From contig CAIZGZ010000154.1 in assembly GCA_903932695.1 (NCBI GenBank), positions 1 through 9,498 of the forward strand: a DNA stretch of 9,498 nucleotides, in the 5' to 3' direction. The translations under genes and the position numbers were made by a program. Under the pieces are notes generated by a model. That model ran no database searches. It worked only from the letters and a program-made list of their open reading frames with translations, and had not been told where the DNA came from. Origin of the DNA: an uncultured Actinomycetes bacterium (GTDB lineage: Bacteria; Actinomycetota; Actinomycetes; Nanopelagicales; Nanopelagicaceae). Positions 1-6,270 of the stretch are shown in pieces. The first letter of the stretch is position 1; each line of letters starts with the position of its first letter.

Positions 1-393
1 AAGTACGACCTACTTCTCGAGTTCACCGACGGAACCTTTGGCATCGTCGATTGCAAGCTTCAAAAGAATGATTATGACAAGAGTTCGTTCTACGCACCTC
101 AACTCGAGGCGTACGCCTTTGCGCTCGAGAATCCCGCAAAGGATTCACCCAAGCAGATCTCAGTAACCGGTCTCTTTACCTGGTCACTCGATCGCGCGTC
201 AGGCAACCTTTCCACCGGTTTTGGTTATCGCGTCAACAGTGCGTGGTATCCGGCGGAGCGAAATCCCATCGCGCTGCAAGAACGATTAGCCGATCTCGTG
301 CGTATGGTCCAAGGTGAATGCCCGCCATCGAAAGATTCATGCGGTCAATGCAACTATGTGAGTGCTCGCCGCGAGATTCTCGGTAACGGCTAG
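1..393 (+). CDS. PD-(D/E)XK nuclease (RecB/Cas4-like), 3' part
   Basis: The frame is open from base 1 to a TAG at 391-393, giving the last 130 residues of a protein whose start is outside the window. Residues 3-19 show the nuclease core: an Asp (D3) in YDLLLEF, a short turn, then IVDCK with D17 and K19 as the (D/E)XK pair. A helix with PQLEAY (Q34, Y38) matches the QxxxY motif of the RecB/AddB/Cas4 branch. Three cysteines follow near the C-terminus (C107, C114, C117), like the Fe-S cluster cysteines of that branch; a fourth would lie upstream, out of view. The family cuts or trims DNA, usually in repair. No cas genes, helicase or recombination partner is visible, so the exact role is open. 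It ends on a CTAG that also holds the stop of the convergent plsC. Confident as to fold, not as to function. Confidence 0.8.
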   Translation, partial: KYDLLLEFTDGTFGIVDCKLQKNDYDKSSFYAPQLEAYAFALENPAKDSPKQISVTGLFTWSLDRASGNLSTGFGYRVNSAWYPAERNPIALQERLADLVRMVQGECPPSKDSCGQCNYVSARREILGNG

Positions 394-1091
394 TTCTTCT
401 GCTCTCCATCGCGCTCGCGCGCTTCTTGAGCGAGTGCCACCTTTGCATCCGACGCGTACATATCTACGTACTCTTGATGAGAGATCTCGGCGATCGCTTG
501 CATGATCTGATCAGTCACCGCGCGGAGGTGTTGGAGATCGCTTGAATCGCCGGTGAATGTCATCGGCTCTCCGAAGACCATCTCAACTCGGCGCACTTTA
601 GGAACGATCTGACCGGTTGGTTGAATCTCTGCTGTGTTAAACATAGCGACCGGAACGATGGGTGCGCCTGAATCGATCGCCATGCGCGCGATACCAGTAC
701 GACCTTTATAGAGGCGACCATCAGGTGATCGAGTTCCCTCTGGATAAATTCCAATGCAATTATCTTCGGCGAGAAGCGCTAGGCCGGTCTTGATTGCCGC
801 CTCGCTCCGACGTCCGCCCGAACGATCAACCGGCACTTGGCCAAGTGCGATAAAGGTCAGTTTCTTGATAAAGCCTTTAATGCCAGGTGAGGTGAAGTAC
901 TCGCTCTTCGCCATGAAGGTGACCTTGCGAGGTACGACCAACGGCATAAAGATCGAATCGCTAAAGGAGAGGTGGTTAGAGGCGATGATCACCGGGCCAA
1001 CGTTTGGCACATTGCGAAGTCCGCTTACCTTTGGCCGAAACAGGAGCATCAAGATGGGAGTCAGAAATGACTTGAGAAATGTATAGGCCAT
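390..1091 (-). CDS. plsC: 1-acyl-sn-glycerol-3-phosphate acyltransferase
   Basis: This 233-residue protein belongs to the PlsC/LPLAT family, which transfers an acyl group to lysophosphatidic acid to make phosphatidic acid at the inner face of the membrane. The catalytic HX4D box is at H40-D45 (NHLSFSD), and the acceptor-binding EGTR is at 118-121 within YPEGTRSPDG. A GAPIVPVA strand follows at 142-149. The first 18 residues are hydrophobic and probably anchor it to the membrane. The C-terminal tail from about 210 is charged (Glu, Arg, Lys) and variable. The ATG at 1091 is supported by an AAAGGAG ribosome site 7 bases upstream. It is divergent from the hydrolase and convergent with the nuclease. 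From memory, the M. tuberculosis counterpart Rv2182c also lies near fadD15 and pimB, so a role in phospholipid or PIM-linked lipid supply is likely; the exact acyl acceptor is not shown by the sequence. Confidence 0.93.
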   Translation of the reverse strand: MAYTFLKSFLTPILMLLFRPKVSGLRNVPNVGPVIIASNHLSFSDSIFMPLVVPRKVTFMAKSEYFTSPGIKGFIKKLTFIALGQVPVDRSGGRRSEAAIKTGLALLAEDNCIGIYPEGTRSPDGRLYKGRTGIARMAIDSGAPIVPVAMFNTAEIQPTGQIVPKVRRVEMVFGEPMTFTGDSSDLQHLRAVTDQIMQAIAEISHQEYVDMYASDAKVALAQEARERDGEQKN

Positions 1092-1098
1092 CGTCGTA

Positions 1099-1105
1099 CT
1101 CCTTT
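1099..1105 (-). promoter_or_regulatory. ribosome binding site of plsC
   Basis: On the minus strand AAAGGAG lies 7 bases before the ATG at 1091. It is one of only two strong Shine-Dalgarno sequences in the window and fixes the plsC start. Confidence 0.8.
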
Positions 1106-1124
1106 CCCTGTGATTCTTCCGAAC

Positions 1125-1191
1125 CTGAGGGGACTAATTTAGGGGTTATTGGCCACCTTGTGACACCATCTGAGCGTGATCAACCCCTCAG
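1125..1191. repeat. AGGGG repeats around plsC/hydrolase promoters
   Basis: CTGAGGGG occurs at 1125-1132 on the plus strand and again as its exact inverse, CCCCTCAG, at 1184-1191. A related TTAGGGGTT at 1139-1147 lies between them, and its AGGGGTT (1141-1147) is the exact inverse of AACCCCT at 1182-1188. Three similar sites thus surround the divergent starts of plsC and the hydrolase. The last lies within the first codons of the hydrolase. They could be half-sites for one regulator or arise by chance; no known regulator is recognised. Confidence 0.35.
1136..1164 (-). promoter_or_regulatory. candidate plsC promoter
   Basis: Reading the minus strand, GTCACA (1164-1159; 4 of 6 to TTGACA) is followed by a 17-base spacer and TAAATT (1141-1136; 4 of 6 to TATAAT). 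Transcription would start near 1129, leaving a leader of about 38 bases that contains the strong plsC ribosome site. The prediction rests on consensus match and spacing only. The spacer carries one of three AGGGG-containing repeats in this gap. Confidence 0.35.
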
Positions 1192-2321
1192 ATTCCGCTC
1201 GGGCGCCCCTTTTTCTGCCCGGATCTGGCGCTGGCACCGGTCGTGGCATCGGAATTTTGATGCTCCACGGCTTCCTCGGTTCGCCTGCCTCGATCGCACC
1301 ATGGGCCCACGGATTACAACAATCTGGTTTCACGGTGAGCGCACCATGCATGAGTGGTCACGAGCAGAGTTGGCAACACCTCGCCACAACAGAGTGGAGT
1401 GATTGGTACGCCTCAGCGGAGAACGCCTTCCTTGAATTGCGCAAGAGCTGTGATCGAATCTTTGTTGCTGGATTTTCGATGGGCGGTGCGATAGCGCTGC
1501 GCTTAGCAGAGATTCGCGGAAGTGAGATAGAGGGAGTAATCCTGCTCAACCCATCCGTTGGCGATCATCGAAAGATTTTTTCATTGCTGCCAATTCTCAA
1601 ATATCTGATTCCGAGTGTCCACAATGGGCCAACGGATGTTGCCAAACCTGGCGCACCAGCACATATCTTCCCACGCACTCCACTACGCGCACTAGATTCG
1701 CTACGCCAACTCTGGAAGCGAGTTCGTGCTGACCTCTACTTAGTAGACCTTCCGCTGATGATCGCCTACTCCGAACACGATCACACCGTTGATCCCTATT
1801 GGTCACGTTACGTCTTAGATAATGTCTACTCTCCTACCGTGCGTGAATTGATCTTCGAACGATCGTTCCACAATGTTGCGCTTGATTACGATTTGCCCGA
1901 ACTGATTGATGAGACGGTCGCATTTATTCACGATGTTCTCTCCGGCGACCTGGAACTCATGGGCGAGGAAGATGAGACAGAGTTGATCAACGCAGAGTTT
2001 GAGTCGATCGTCTCCGGTCTCTCACTCGATCAATCTTCACCAACCAGCTTTCTCGATGAACTCGATCGACCTCAAGCCGATGACTTTGTTCCGCCCAATC
2101 CACCGATTGCCCCAACAGATGATCTCGGAAAGTTTGCAGTGGGCGCTCTCCTGGGTGGAACTCTTTATCTGACTGCGTATGGCCTGATCGGCTTTGATCT
2201 CTTTGGCTTTGGCCCTTGGCCCGGTGTGCTCTCCTTCATCACCGGCGTGCTCATTACCATCTACAAATTTGCACGCCCAGATGAGGAGTTAGATGGTTTT
2301 GACGATGGCGCAGTCTTTTAA
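1176..2321 (+). CDS. alpha/beta hydrolase with two-helix membrane tail
   Basis: The first ~255 residues are a carboxylesterase/monoacylglycerol-lipase-like alpha/beta hydrolase. LMLHGFLGSP (28-37) provides the oxyanion region, G-F-S101-M-G the nucleophile elbow, D202 in YSEHDHTVDP the acid and H232 in SFHNVALDYD the base; all three catalytic residues are present. It probably cleaves a lipid ester, but the substrate is unknown. Residues 256-318 form an acidic, proline-containing linker (GEEDETE; VPPNPPIAP). Two hydrophobic segments follow (about 321-340 and 346-363), with a tail ending in DGFDDGAVF. That end resembles, from memory, small stand-alone actinobacterial membrane proteins ending in DDGAVV, so this may be a fusion. 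The GTG start keeps the complete first strand; the next ATG (1259) would cut into it. No good ribosome site is visible, so it may be leaderless. It converges with glk 4 bases on. Confidence 0.87.
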   Translation: MINPSDSARAPLFLPGSGAGTGRGIGILMLHGFLGSPASIAPWAHGLQQSGFTVSAPCMSGHEQSWQHLATTEWSDWYASAENAFLELRKSCDRIFVAGFSMGGAIALRLAEIRGSEIEGVILLNPSVGDHRKIFSLLPILKYLIPSVHNGPTDVAKPGAPAHIFPRTPLRALDSLRQLWKRVRADLYLVDLPLMIAYSEHDHTVDPYWSRYVLDNVYSPTVRELIFERSFHNVALDYDLPELIDETVAFIHDVLSGDLELMGEEDETELINAEFESIVSGLSLDQSSPTSFLDELDRPQADDFVPPNPPIAPTDDLGKFAVGALLGGTLYLTAYGLIGFDLFGFGPWPGVLSFITGVLITIYKFARPDEELDGFDDGAVF

Positions 2322-2325
2322 CGCT

Positions 2326-3273
2326 TTAACTGCGAGCAAGGTCCGCTACACCCACTAAACCGGCATCGTTACCTAGTAACGCAGGCAAAATTGTTGGATG
2401 AGGGTGGCGCGAACTAAATGGCATGTACTTCTCGACTGCGGCGCGAGTGGGAGCGAGCAATAATTCGCCAGCATCAATAACGCCACCACCGATCACAACA
2501 GCTGATGGGTCGAGAACGACTGAGAGAGATGCAATTCCAGCACCTAAATAATCTGCAATTCGATTAAAGGCATCGATCGCAATATTGTCACCCAATCGTG
2601 CGGCATCGGTGATGTGGTTTCCTTTAATGCCTTCAAGTGTGCCATCGCCCAGTGAGAGAATCTTTGCGCCTTGCTCTGGATTTTGCATGATCGCTTCGCG
2701 GACAAATCGGCGCAGCGCATTTCCTGAGGCATATTGCTCAAAGCAACCGTGCGCACCACAGCCACAGAGCTGACCATCGGGTTCAACGCGAATATGTCCA
2801 AACTCCGCAGCGATGCCGTATGCACCTCGATAGAGACCTGCGCTATTAACAATTCCGCCGCCGATGCCAGTTCCCACGGTAAGCATCATGAGATTCTCGA
2901 TGCCTCGTCCTGCACCGAACTTAGCTTCTCCCCACGCAGCGGAGTTGGCATCATTTTCAATAACGACCGGAAGTTGAATTGCATCGGAGATCTTCGCTTT
3001 GAGGTTGATGCCATTCCAATCCAGAATATTTGGCGCGGCGAGCATCGTGGCGCGATCTGATGAGACAAAGCCGGCAGCGGAGATGCCGACGGTCGTCGCA
3101 TCAAACTGTGCGCGAAGTTCTTGAATGACGCCGATGATGGCATCGGTGAGGGCTTGACCGCCTTGGATCGGAGTCTCTTCTCGGTGGGTCGTCAGAATAT
3201 TTCCGTCGCTATCGACTACGCCTCCCAAGACCTTGGTGCCGCCGATATCTACGCCGATACTTAATTGACTCAC
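2326..3273 (-). CDS. glk: ROK-family glucokinase
   Basis: This protein of about 315 residues phosphorylates glucose (or a related sugar) with ATP in the cytoplasm. It carries the ROK hallmarks: phosphate-binding DIGGTK at 9-14, sugar-binding ENDAN at 106-110 with the catalytic Asp, GTGIGGG at 134-140, and the zinc motif with H160 (EFGH) and the C-x-C-x4-C cluster at C170, C172 and C177 followed by FEQYAS. There is no N-terminal helix-turn-helix, so it is a kinase and not a ROK repressor. I prefer the GTG at 3273 to the longer ATG at 3297: a perfect GAGGAG lies 6 bases before the GTG, and a TAAACT box touches the ATG, which would put the transcript start inside the longer frame. It is divergent from fadD and shares that regulatory gap. 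Actinobacterial ROK kinases of this size, such as Streptomyces GlkA, are the closest match I recall; strict sugar specificity cannot be read from sequence. Confidence 0.92.
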   Translation of the reverse strand: MSQLSIGVDIGGTKVLGGVVDSDGNILTTHREETPIQGGQALTDAIIGVIQELRAQFDATTVGISAAGFVSSDRATMLAAPNILDWNGINLKAKISDAIQLPVVIENDANSAAWGEAKFGAGRGIENLMMLTVGTGIGGGIVNSAGLYRGAYGIAAEFGHIRVEPDGQLCGCGAHGCFEQYASGNALRRFVREAIMQNPEQGAKILSLGDGTLEGIKGNHITDAARLGDNIAIDAFNRIADYLGAGIASLSVVLDPSAVVIGGGVIDAGELLLAPTRAAVEKYMPFSSRHPHPTILPALLGNDAGLVGVADLARS

Positions 3274-3279
3274 AGTCAT

Positions 3280-3285
3280 CTCCTC
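3280..3285 (-). promoter_or_regulatory. ribosome site that sets the glk start
   Basis: GAGGAG on the minus strand sits 6 bases before the GTG at 3273 and directly abuts the ATG at 3279. The spacing suits the GTG only, which gives a protein starting just before the DIGGTK box, as is usual in the family. Confidence 0.6.
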
Positions 3286-3297
3286 GCTCACCGCCAT

Positions 3298-3303
3298 AGT
3301 TTA
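3298..3303 (-). promoter_or_regulatory. candidate -10 box of glk
   Basis: TAAACT on the minus strand (4 of 6 to TATAAT) would start transcription near 3291. That is a few bases upstream of the GAGGAG ribosome site and inside the longer possible reading frame. No convincing -35 box is visible at 16-18 bases. Confidence 0.35.
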
Positions 3304-3318
3304 GCCACCTTAAAAACC

Positions 3319-3347
3319 GTGAAATTCGCCTTAAAAGGCGTTAGCGT
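3319..3347 (+). promoter_or_regulatory. candidate leaderless fadD promoter
   Basis: GTGAAA (3319-3324; 4 of 6 to TTGACA) is followed by a 17-base spacer and TAGCGT (3342-3347). The -10 box ends 7 bases before the ATG at 3355, so transcription would begin at or next to the start codon. This fits the absence of a Shine-Dalgarno sequence. The same layout recurs at 7439 and 8002. Confidence 0.4.
3327..3340. promoter_or_regulatory. 14-bp inverted repeat, possible operator
   Basis: CGCCTT-AA-AAGGCG is a perfect 6+2+6 inverted repeat. It lies entirely within the spacer between the candidate -35 and -10 boxes of fadD and just upstream of the glk promoter region. A protein bound here would be expected to block fadD and could also affect glk. 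It is too far from any gene end and lacks a T tract, so it is not a terminator. The binding protein is unknown. Confidence 0.45.
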
Positions 3348-3354
3348 TCTCGGT

Positions 3355-5139
3355 ATGCATGAAGCCTTTCAACCAGCGCTGGTACCTCGTCCCACCATTG
3401 GCAACCTCTCGGACATCATCGCCGATCGAGCAACCACGGATCCGCTTCGGGTCTTAGTCTCGCGACCACTTGGAGACGGCTGGCAACCAGTGACCGCCCA
3501 AGAACTCGACCGCGAAGTACGCGCCGTCGCATCGGGCCTGATCGCCCGCGGCATCGGGATTGGTGATCGAGTGGCGATCATGGCCAAGACTCGATACGAA
3601 TGGACCATCCTTGATTTTGCTATTTGGTACGCCGGTGCTGTGACTGTACCTATCTATGAGACATCAAGTGCAGAACAGATCAAGTGGATCCTCGAGGATT
3701 CCGGCGCCAAACTCTTGGTGGTCGAGACCGCTGCTCTACGCGATCTTGCATCAACCGTTCGTCCAGCATCATGCATCTCAATTCTGACCATCACCGAAAA
3801 TGCGATCAACGACCTCATTCAAGCGGGGCAATCGATCTCAGCGACCGATCTAGAGACTCGTCGCCGTAGCTCTGATCCCGATTCACTTGCCACTCTCATC
3901 TACACATCGGGCACAACGGGAAATCCCAAAGGGGTCTGTCTCTCACACGGTAACTTCATGTCTGAGTGCGACAATGTTGTGGGCTATGCCAGTGATGTAT
4001 TCCTTAAAGAGGGCGGCTCCACTCTCCTCTTCTTGCCGATCGCTCACGTCTTTGGTCGCATGATTCAAATTGGTTCATTGACCGCCGGCCTCCATCTTGC
4101 ACATTGCGGTGATATCAATCGCCTGCCCCAAGATCTCGCCTCATTTAAACCAACACTGGTTTTGGCCGTACCACGCATATTCGAGAAGGTCTATAACAGC
4201 GCTCAGACGAAGGCGGAGGATGCCGGCAAGGGAAAGATTTTTGCCAAGGCTACCGATATTGCGATTGCTTACTCGCAAGGTATTGATTCCAAAAAGATCT
4301 CGCTGCGTACACGAGCTTTGCATGCGATCTTTGATCGCTTGGTCTATAGCAAGATCCGTGCTGGCTTAGGCGGCCGGATCGATGCTGCAATTTCAGGTGG
4401 CGCACCACTCAGCCCACGACTCGGGCACTTCTTCCGAGGCGCCGGAATCACGATTTTAGAAGGTTATGGTTTAACCGAAACAACGGCAGGTGCGAGCCTG
4501 AACGTCAATCGTGCCCAAAAGGTTGGAACCATGGGTAAACCAATTCCTGGCACTCAATTCAAGATTGCAGAAGATGGTGAAATCCTGATTAAGGGTGCAA
4601 TCGTGATGCAGAAGTATTGGAACAATGAGGCTGCGACGAACGAGGCCATGACCAGCGATGGGTATCTGCGTACCGGCGACCTTGGCGCTATCGATAGCGA
4701 TGGATTTATTACGATGGTCGGGCGCAAGAAGGAGATCATCATCACCTCAGGTGGAAAAAATGTGGCGCCTGAGGTCTTGGAAGATCGCCTGCGATCGCAC
4801 CCGCTCATCAGCCAGTGCATGGTGGTTGGCGACAACAAGCCATTTATCGCGGCTCTCATTACCCTCGATCCCGATGCAGCAAAGAATTGGGCAAGTGCCA
4901 ATATGAAGGATGGCGCTAGCATCGCCGACCTGGCTCGCGATTCTGCGCTTCAAGATGTCATCCAAGGTGCAGTGGATTATGCCAACAAGGCGGTAAGCCG
5001 CGCGGAATCTATTCGCAAATTTCAAATTTTGCCGGAGGACTTCTCTATCGCTGGCGGTCAACTCACCGCCAAGCTCTCGGTCAAGCGACATATTGTGAAT
5101 CAACAATATGCGGCCGAGATAGCCGCCCTCTTTGCATAG
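3355..5139 (+). CDS. fadD15: long-chain fatty-acid-CoA ligase (FadD15-like)
   Basis: This 594-residue enzyme activates long-chain fatty acids with ATP to acyl-AMP and then acyl-CoA, at or near the cytoplasmic membrane. The adenylate-forming motifs occur in order: P-loop YTSGTTGNPKG (183-193), HVFGR (231-235), ISGGAPLS (346-353), YGLTET (371-376), YLRTGDLG (437-444) and GRKKEIIITSGGKN (456-469). The likely catalytic lysine is K573 in LTAKLSVKR. Length and motif order match the bacterial/plant long-chain (FadD15) branch. The in-frame TTG at 3265 would extend it over the glk start, so the ATG at 3355 is chosen. This ATG has no Shine-Dalgarno but a well placed -10 box. The last 8 bases overlap the histidine kinase gene, which makes the two translationally coupled. 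It probably supplies acyl-CoA for lipid synthesis by PlsC or for breakdown; the direction is not shown. Confidence 0.94.
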   Translation: MHEAFQPALVPRPTIGNLSDIIADRATTDPLRVLVSRPLGDGWQPVTAQELDREVRAVASGLIARGIGIGDRVAIMAKTRYEWTILDFAIWYAGAVTVPIYETSSAEQIKWILEDSGAKLLVVETAALRDLASTVRPASCISILTITENAINDLIQAGQSISATDLETRRRSSDPDSLATLIYTSGTTGNPKGVCLSHGNFMSECDNVVGYASDVFLKEGGSTLLFLPIAHVFGRMIQIGSLTAGLHLAHCGDINRLPQDLASFKPTLVLAVPRIFEKVYNSAQTKAEDAGKGKIFAKATDIAIAYSQGIDSKKISLRTRALHAIFDRLVYSKIRAGLGGRIDAAISGGAPLSPRLGHFFRGAGITILEGYGLTETTAGASLNVNRAQKVGTMGKPIPGTQFKIAEDGEILIKGAIVMQKYWNNEAATNEAMTSDGYLRTGDLGAIDSDGFITMVGRKKEIIITSGGKNVAPEVLEDRLRSHPLISQCMVVGDNKPFIAALITLDPDAAKNWASANMKDGASIADLARDSALQDVIQGAVDYANKAVSRAESIRKFQILPEDFSIAGGQLTAKLSVKRHIVNQQYAAEIAALFA

Positions 5140-5701
5140 TGATCTCATCACACTCGAGCGACTCCGGTTAGCTCGAGAGCTTCACGATGGCATCGCACAA
5201 GATTTGAGCGCTATGGGTTATCTCCTCGATAGCGTGATCGGACGAAGTTCGTTGGACGCTGGTTCTCGCGAACGGCTGCGAGAACTTCGCGGTGAGATCA
5301 CTCGGACGATTGATGAGATTCGAGATGAGATCTTTGATCTACGCAACCCACGCGAACTGGAGCCGATCCCACGGTTACGTAGTTATCTCACTCGGATTTT
5401 CTCTGATAGTACTTTCTCATGGGAGATCGTTTGTGGCGAAGAGGCATCCCTATCGCCTGATCTCATCAAAGTTCTCGTTGAACTTGCTCGAAACGCCTTG
5501 GCGCATAGCACCGGCGATCACCTTCGCATCAGCATCGAGACAGAGCTCATCTCCGTAACCGATAACGGAGTGGGTGAGATCAACTTCAATTCCACCAGAT
5601 TTGGCATGATCGGGTTAATAGAGCGAGTCGAGCGTGCTGGGTATCACCCTCGATATGAACCAGCGACCCGCCTCATCTGGATCGAGAAGATCGGCAGATG
5701 A
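5132..5701 (+). CDS. sensorless NarL/DegS-type histidine kinase
   Basis: This 189-residue protein has only the two catalytic parts of a HisKA_3 kinase. The dimerisation/phosphorylation domain starts almost at once, with H18 in RELHDGIAQDL as the likely phospho-accepting histidine, and its second helix ends in IRDEIFDLRNPR. The HATPase domain follows, with an N-box around N121 (ELARNALAHS), a G1 box DNGVG at 144-148 and a G2 box FGMIGL at 157-162. No signal peptide, membrane helix, PAS, GAF or other input domain is present, so it is cytosolic and must receive its signal from a partner or from its own catalytic state. It starts with TTG, overlapping the end of fadD by 8 bases; no other usual start precedes the H-box. 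No ribosome site is seen, in line with translational coupling. Its stop overlaps the start of the cognate regulator as ATGA. Confidence 0.87.
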   Translation: MHSDLITLERLRLARELHDGIAQDLSAMGYLLDSVIGRSSLDAGSRERLRELRGEITRTIDEIRDEIFDLRNPRELEPIPRLRSYLTRIFSDSTFSWEIVCGEEASLSPDLIKVLVELARNALAHSTGDHLRISIETELISVTDNGVGEINFNSTRFGMIGLIERVERAGYHPRYEPATRLIWIEKIGR

Positions 5702-6270
5702 GAGTGATTCTGGTCGACGATCACCAACTCATCCGTGACGGCCTAGCACAGTCACTTCACGACCATGGGCATCAGGTCGTTGGTCAGGCCCACTCTCTCG
5801 CATCAGCGAGGTTGTTGCTGGCAACAACAACGAGTGATCTTGCCATTATTGATCTCTCACTTCCGGATGGCTCTGGTCTTGAACTCATCTCGGATCAGAT
5901 CCCATTTCTTGTATTGACGCTAGGAGAAGGCTCCGATTCGCTTCGAGCCGCCTACGAAAAGGGGGCGCATGCGTACGTTCGCAAATCTGCGCCGGTCAGC
6001 GAACTCATGCAAGTGATTGTGCGAATCGAAGCCGGTGAACGACCTTTCAATCGACCAGCCCCTATGCGCAATGACTCTGGGCTCAGCGATCGTGAATTAG
6101 AAGTATTGCGCGTGCTGGCTAGCGGTTGGAGTACTCGAGAGATCGCCTCTCATCTCTTTCTCTCCGAGTCGACCGTCAAGAGTCACTTGGCCGCGATTAA
6201 CCGCAAGCTCTCGGTAAATTCACGAACGATGGCGATCGCGCAGGCAAGATCACGTGGTCTCATTGAATAG
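5698..6270 (+). CDS. NarL/LuxR-family response regulator
   Basis: This 190-residue DNA-binding regulator is the evident partner of the kinase before it, with which it shares an ATGA stop/start overlap. The receiver domain has the acidic pair D7-D8, phospho-acceptor D52 in IIDLSLPDGSG, the switch threonine T74 and K96 (VRKSAP). The C-terminal LuxR-type helix-turn-helix begins at LSDRE (129-133), and its recognition helix includes SESTVKSH (156-163). All residues needed for phosphorylation are present, so it should be a standard switch. The receiver and linker are rather short. Target genes are unknown; the fadD/glk gap with its inverted repeat is a natural candidate for autoregulation, but this is only inference. 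Its last 21 bases overlap the end of the convergent mannosyltransferase gene. Confidence 0.93.
   Translation: MRVILVDDHQLIRDGLAQSLHDHGHQVVGQAHSLASARLLLATTTSDLAIIDLSLPDGSGLELISDQIPFLVLTLGEGSDSLRAAYEKGAHAYVRKSAPVSELMQVIVRIEAGERPFNRPAPMRNDSGLSDRELEVLRVLASGWSTREIASHLFLSESTVKSHLAAINRKLSVNSRTMAIAQARSRGLIE

Noticed and set aside
1..393. Cas4 belonging to a CRISPR system
   Set aside because: The nuclease motif and cysteines are compatible, but no other cas gene or repeat-spacer array is seen in the window; RecB-like stand-alone nucleases share these features.
1079..1402. 107-codon plus-strand frame across the plsC/hydrolase gap
   Set aside because: It overlaps the conserved first strands of the hydrolase in another frame and has no family resemblance.
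2326..3297. ROK protein as a transcriptional repressor
   Set aside because: It has no N-terminal helix-turn-helix; the DIGGTK box starts about 9 residues from the N-terminus and kinase residues are intact.
5120..5150. Possible frameshift splitting a FadD-kinase fusion protein
   Set aside because: FadD ends normally after its catalytic lysine motif and the kinase is a complete DHp-HATPase unit; the short overlap is ordinary translational coupling.
4747..5151. 134-codon minus-strand open frame opposite fadD
   Set aside because: It lies fully antisense to the conserved C-terminal domain of the ligase, shows no recognisable motif and has a composition expected from the opposite strand of a coding region.
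490..6239. Cyanobacterial origin because of GCGATCGC octamers
   Set aside because: DUF3000, PimB and FadD15-type genes are actinobacterial; the octamers fit the general GATC excess.
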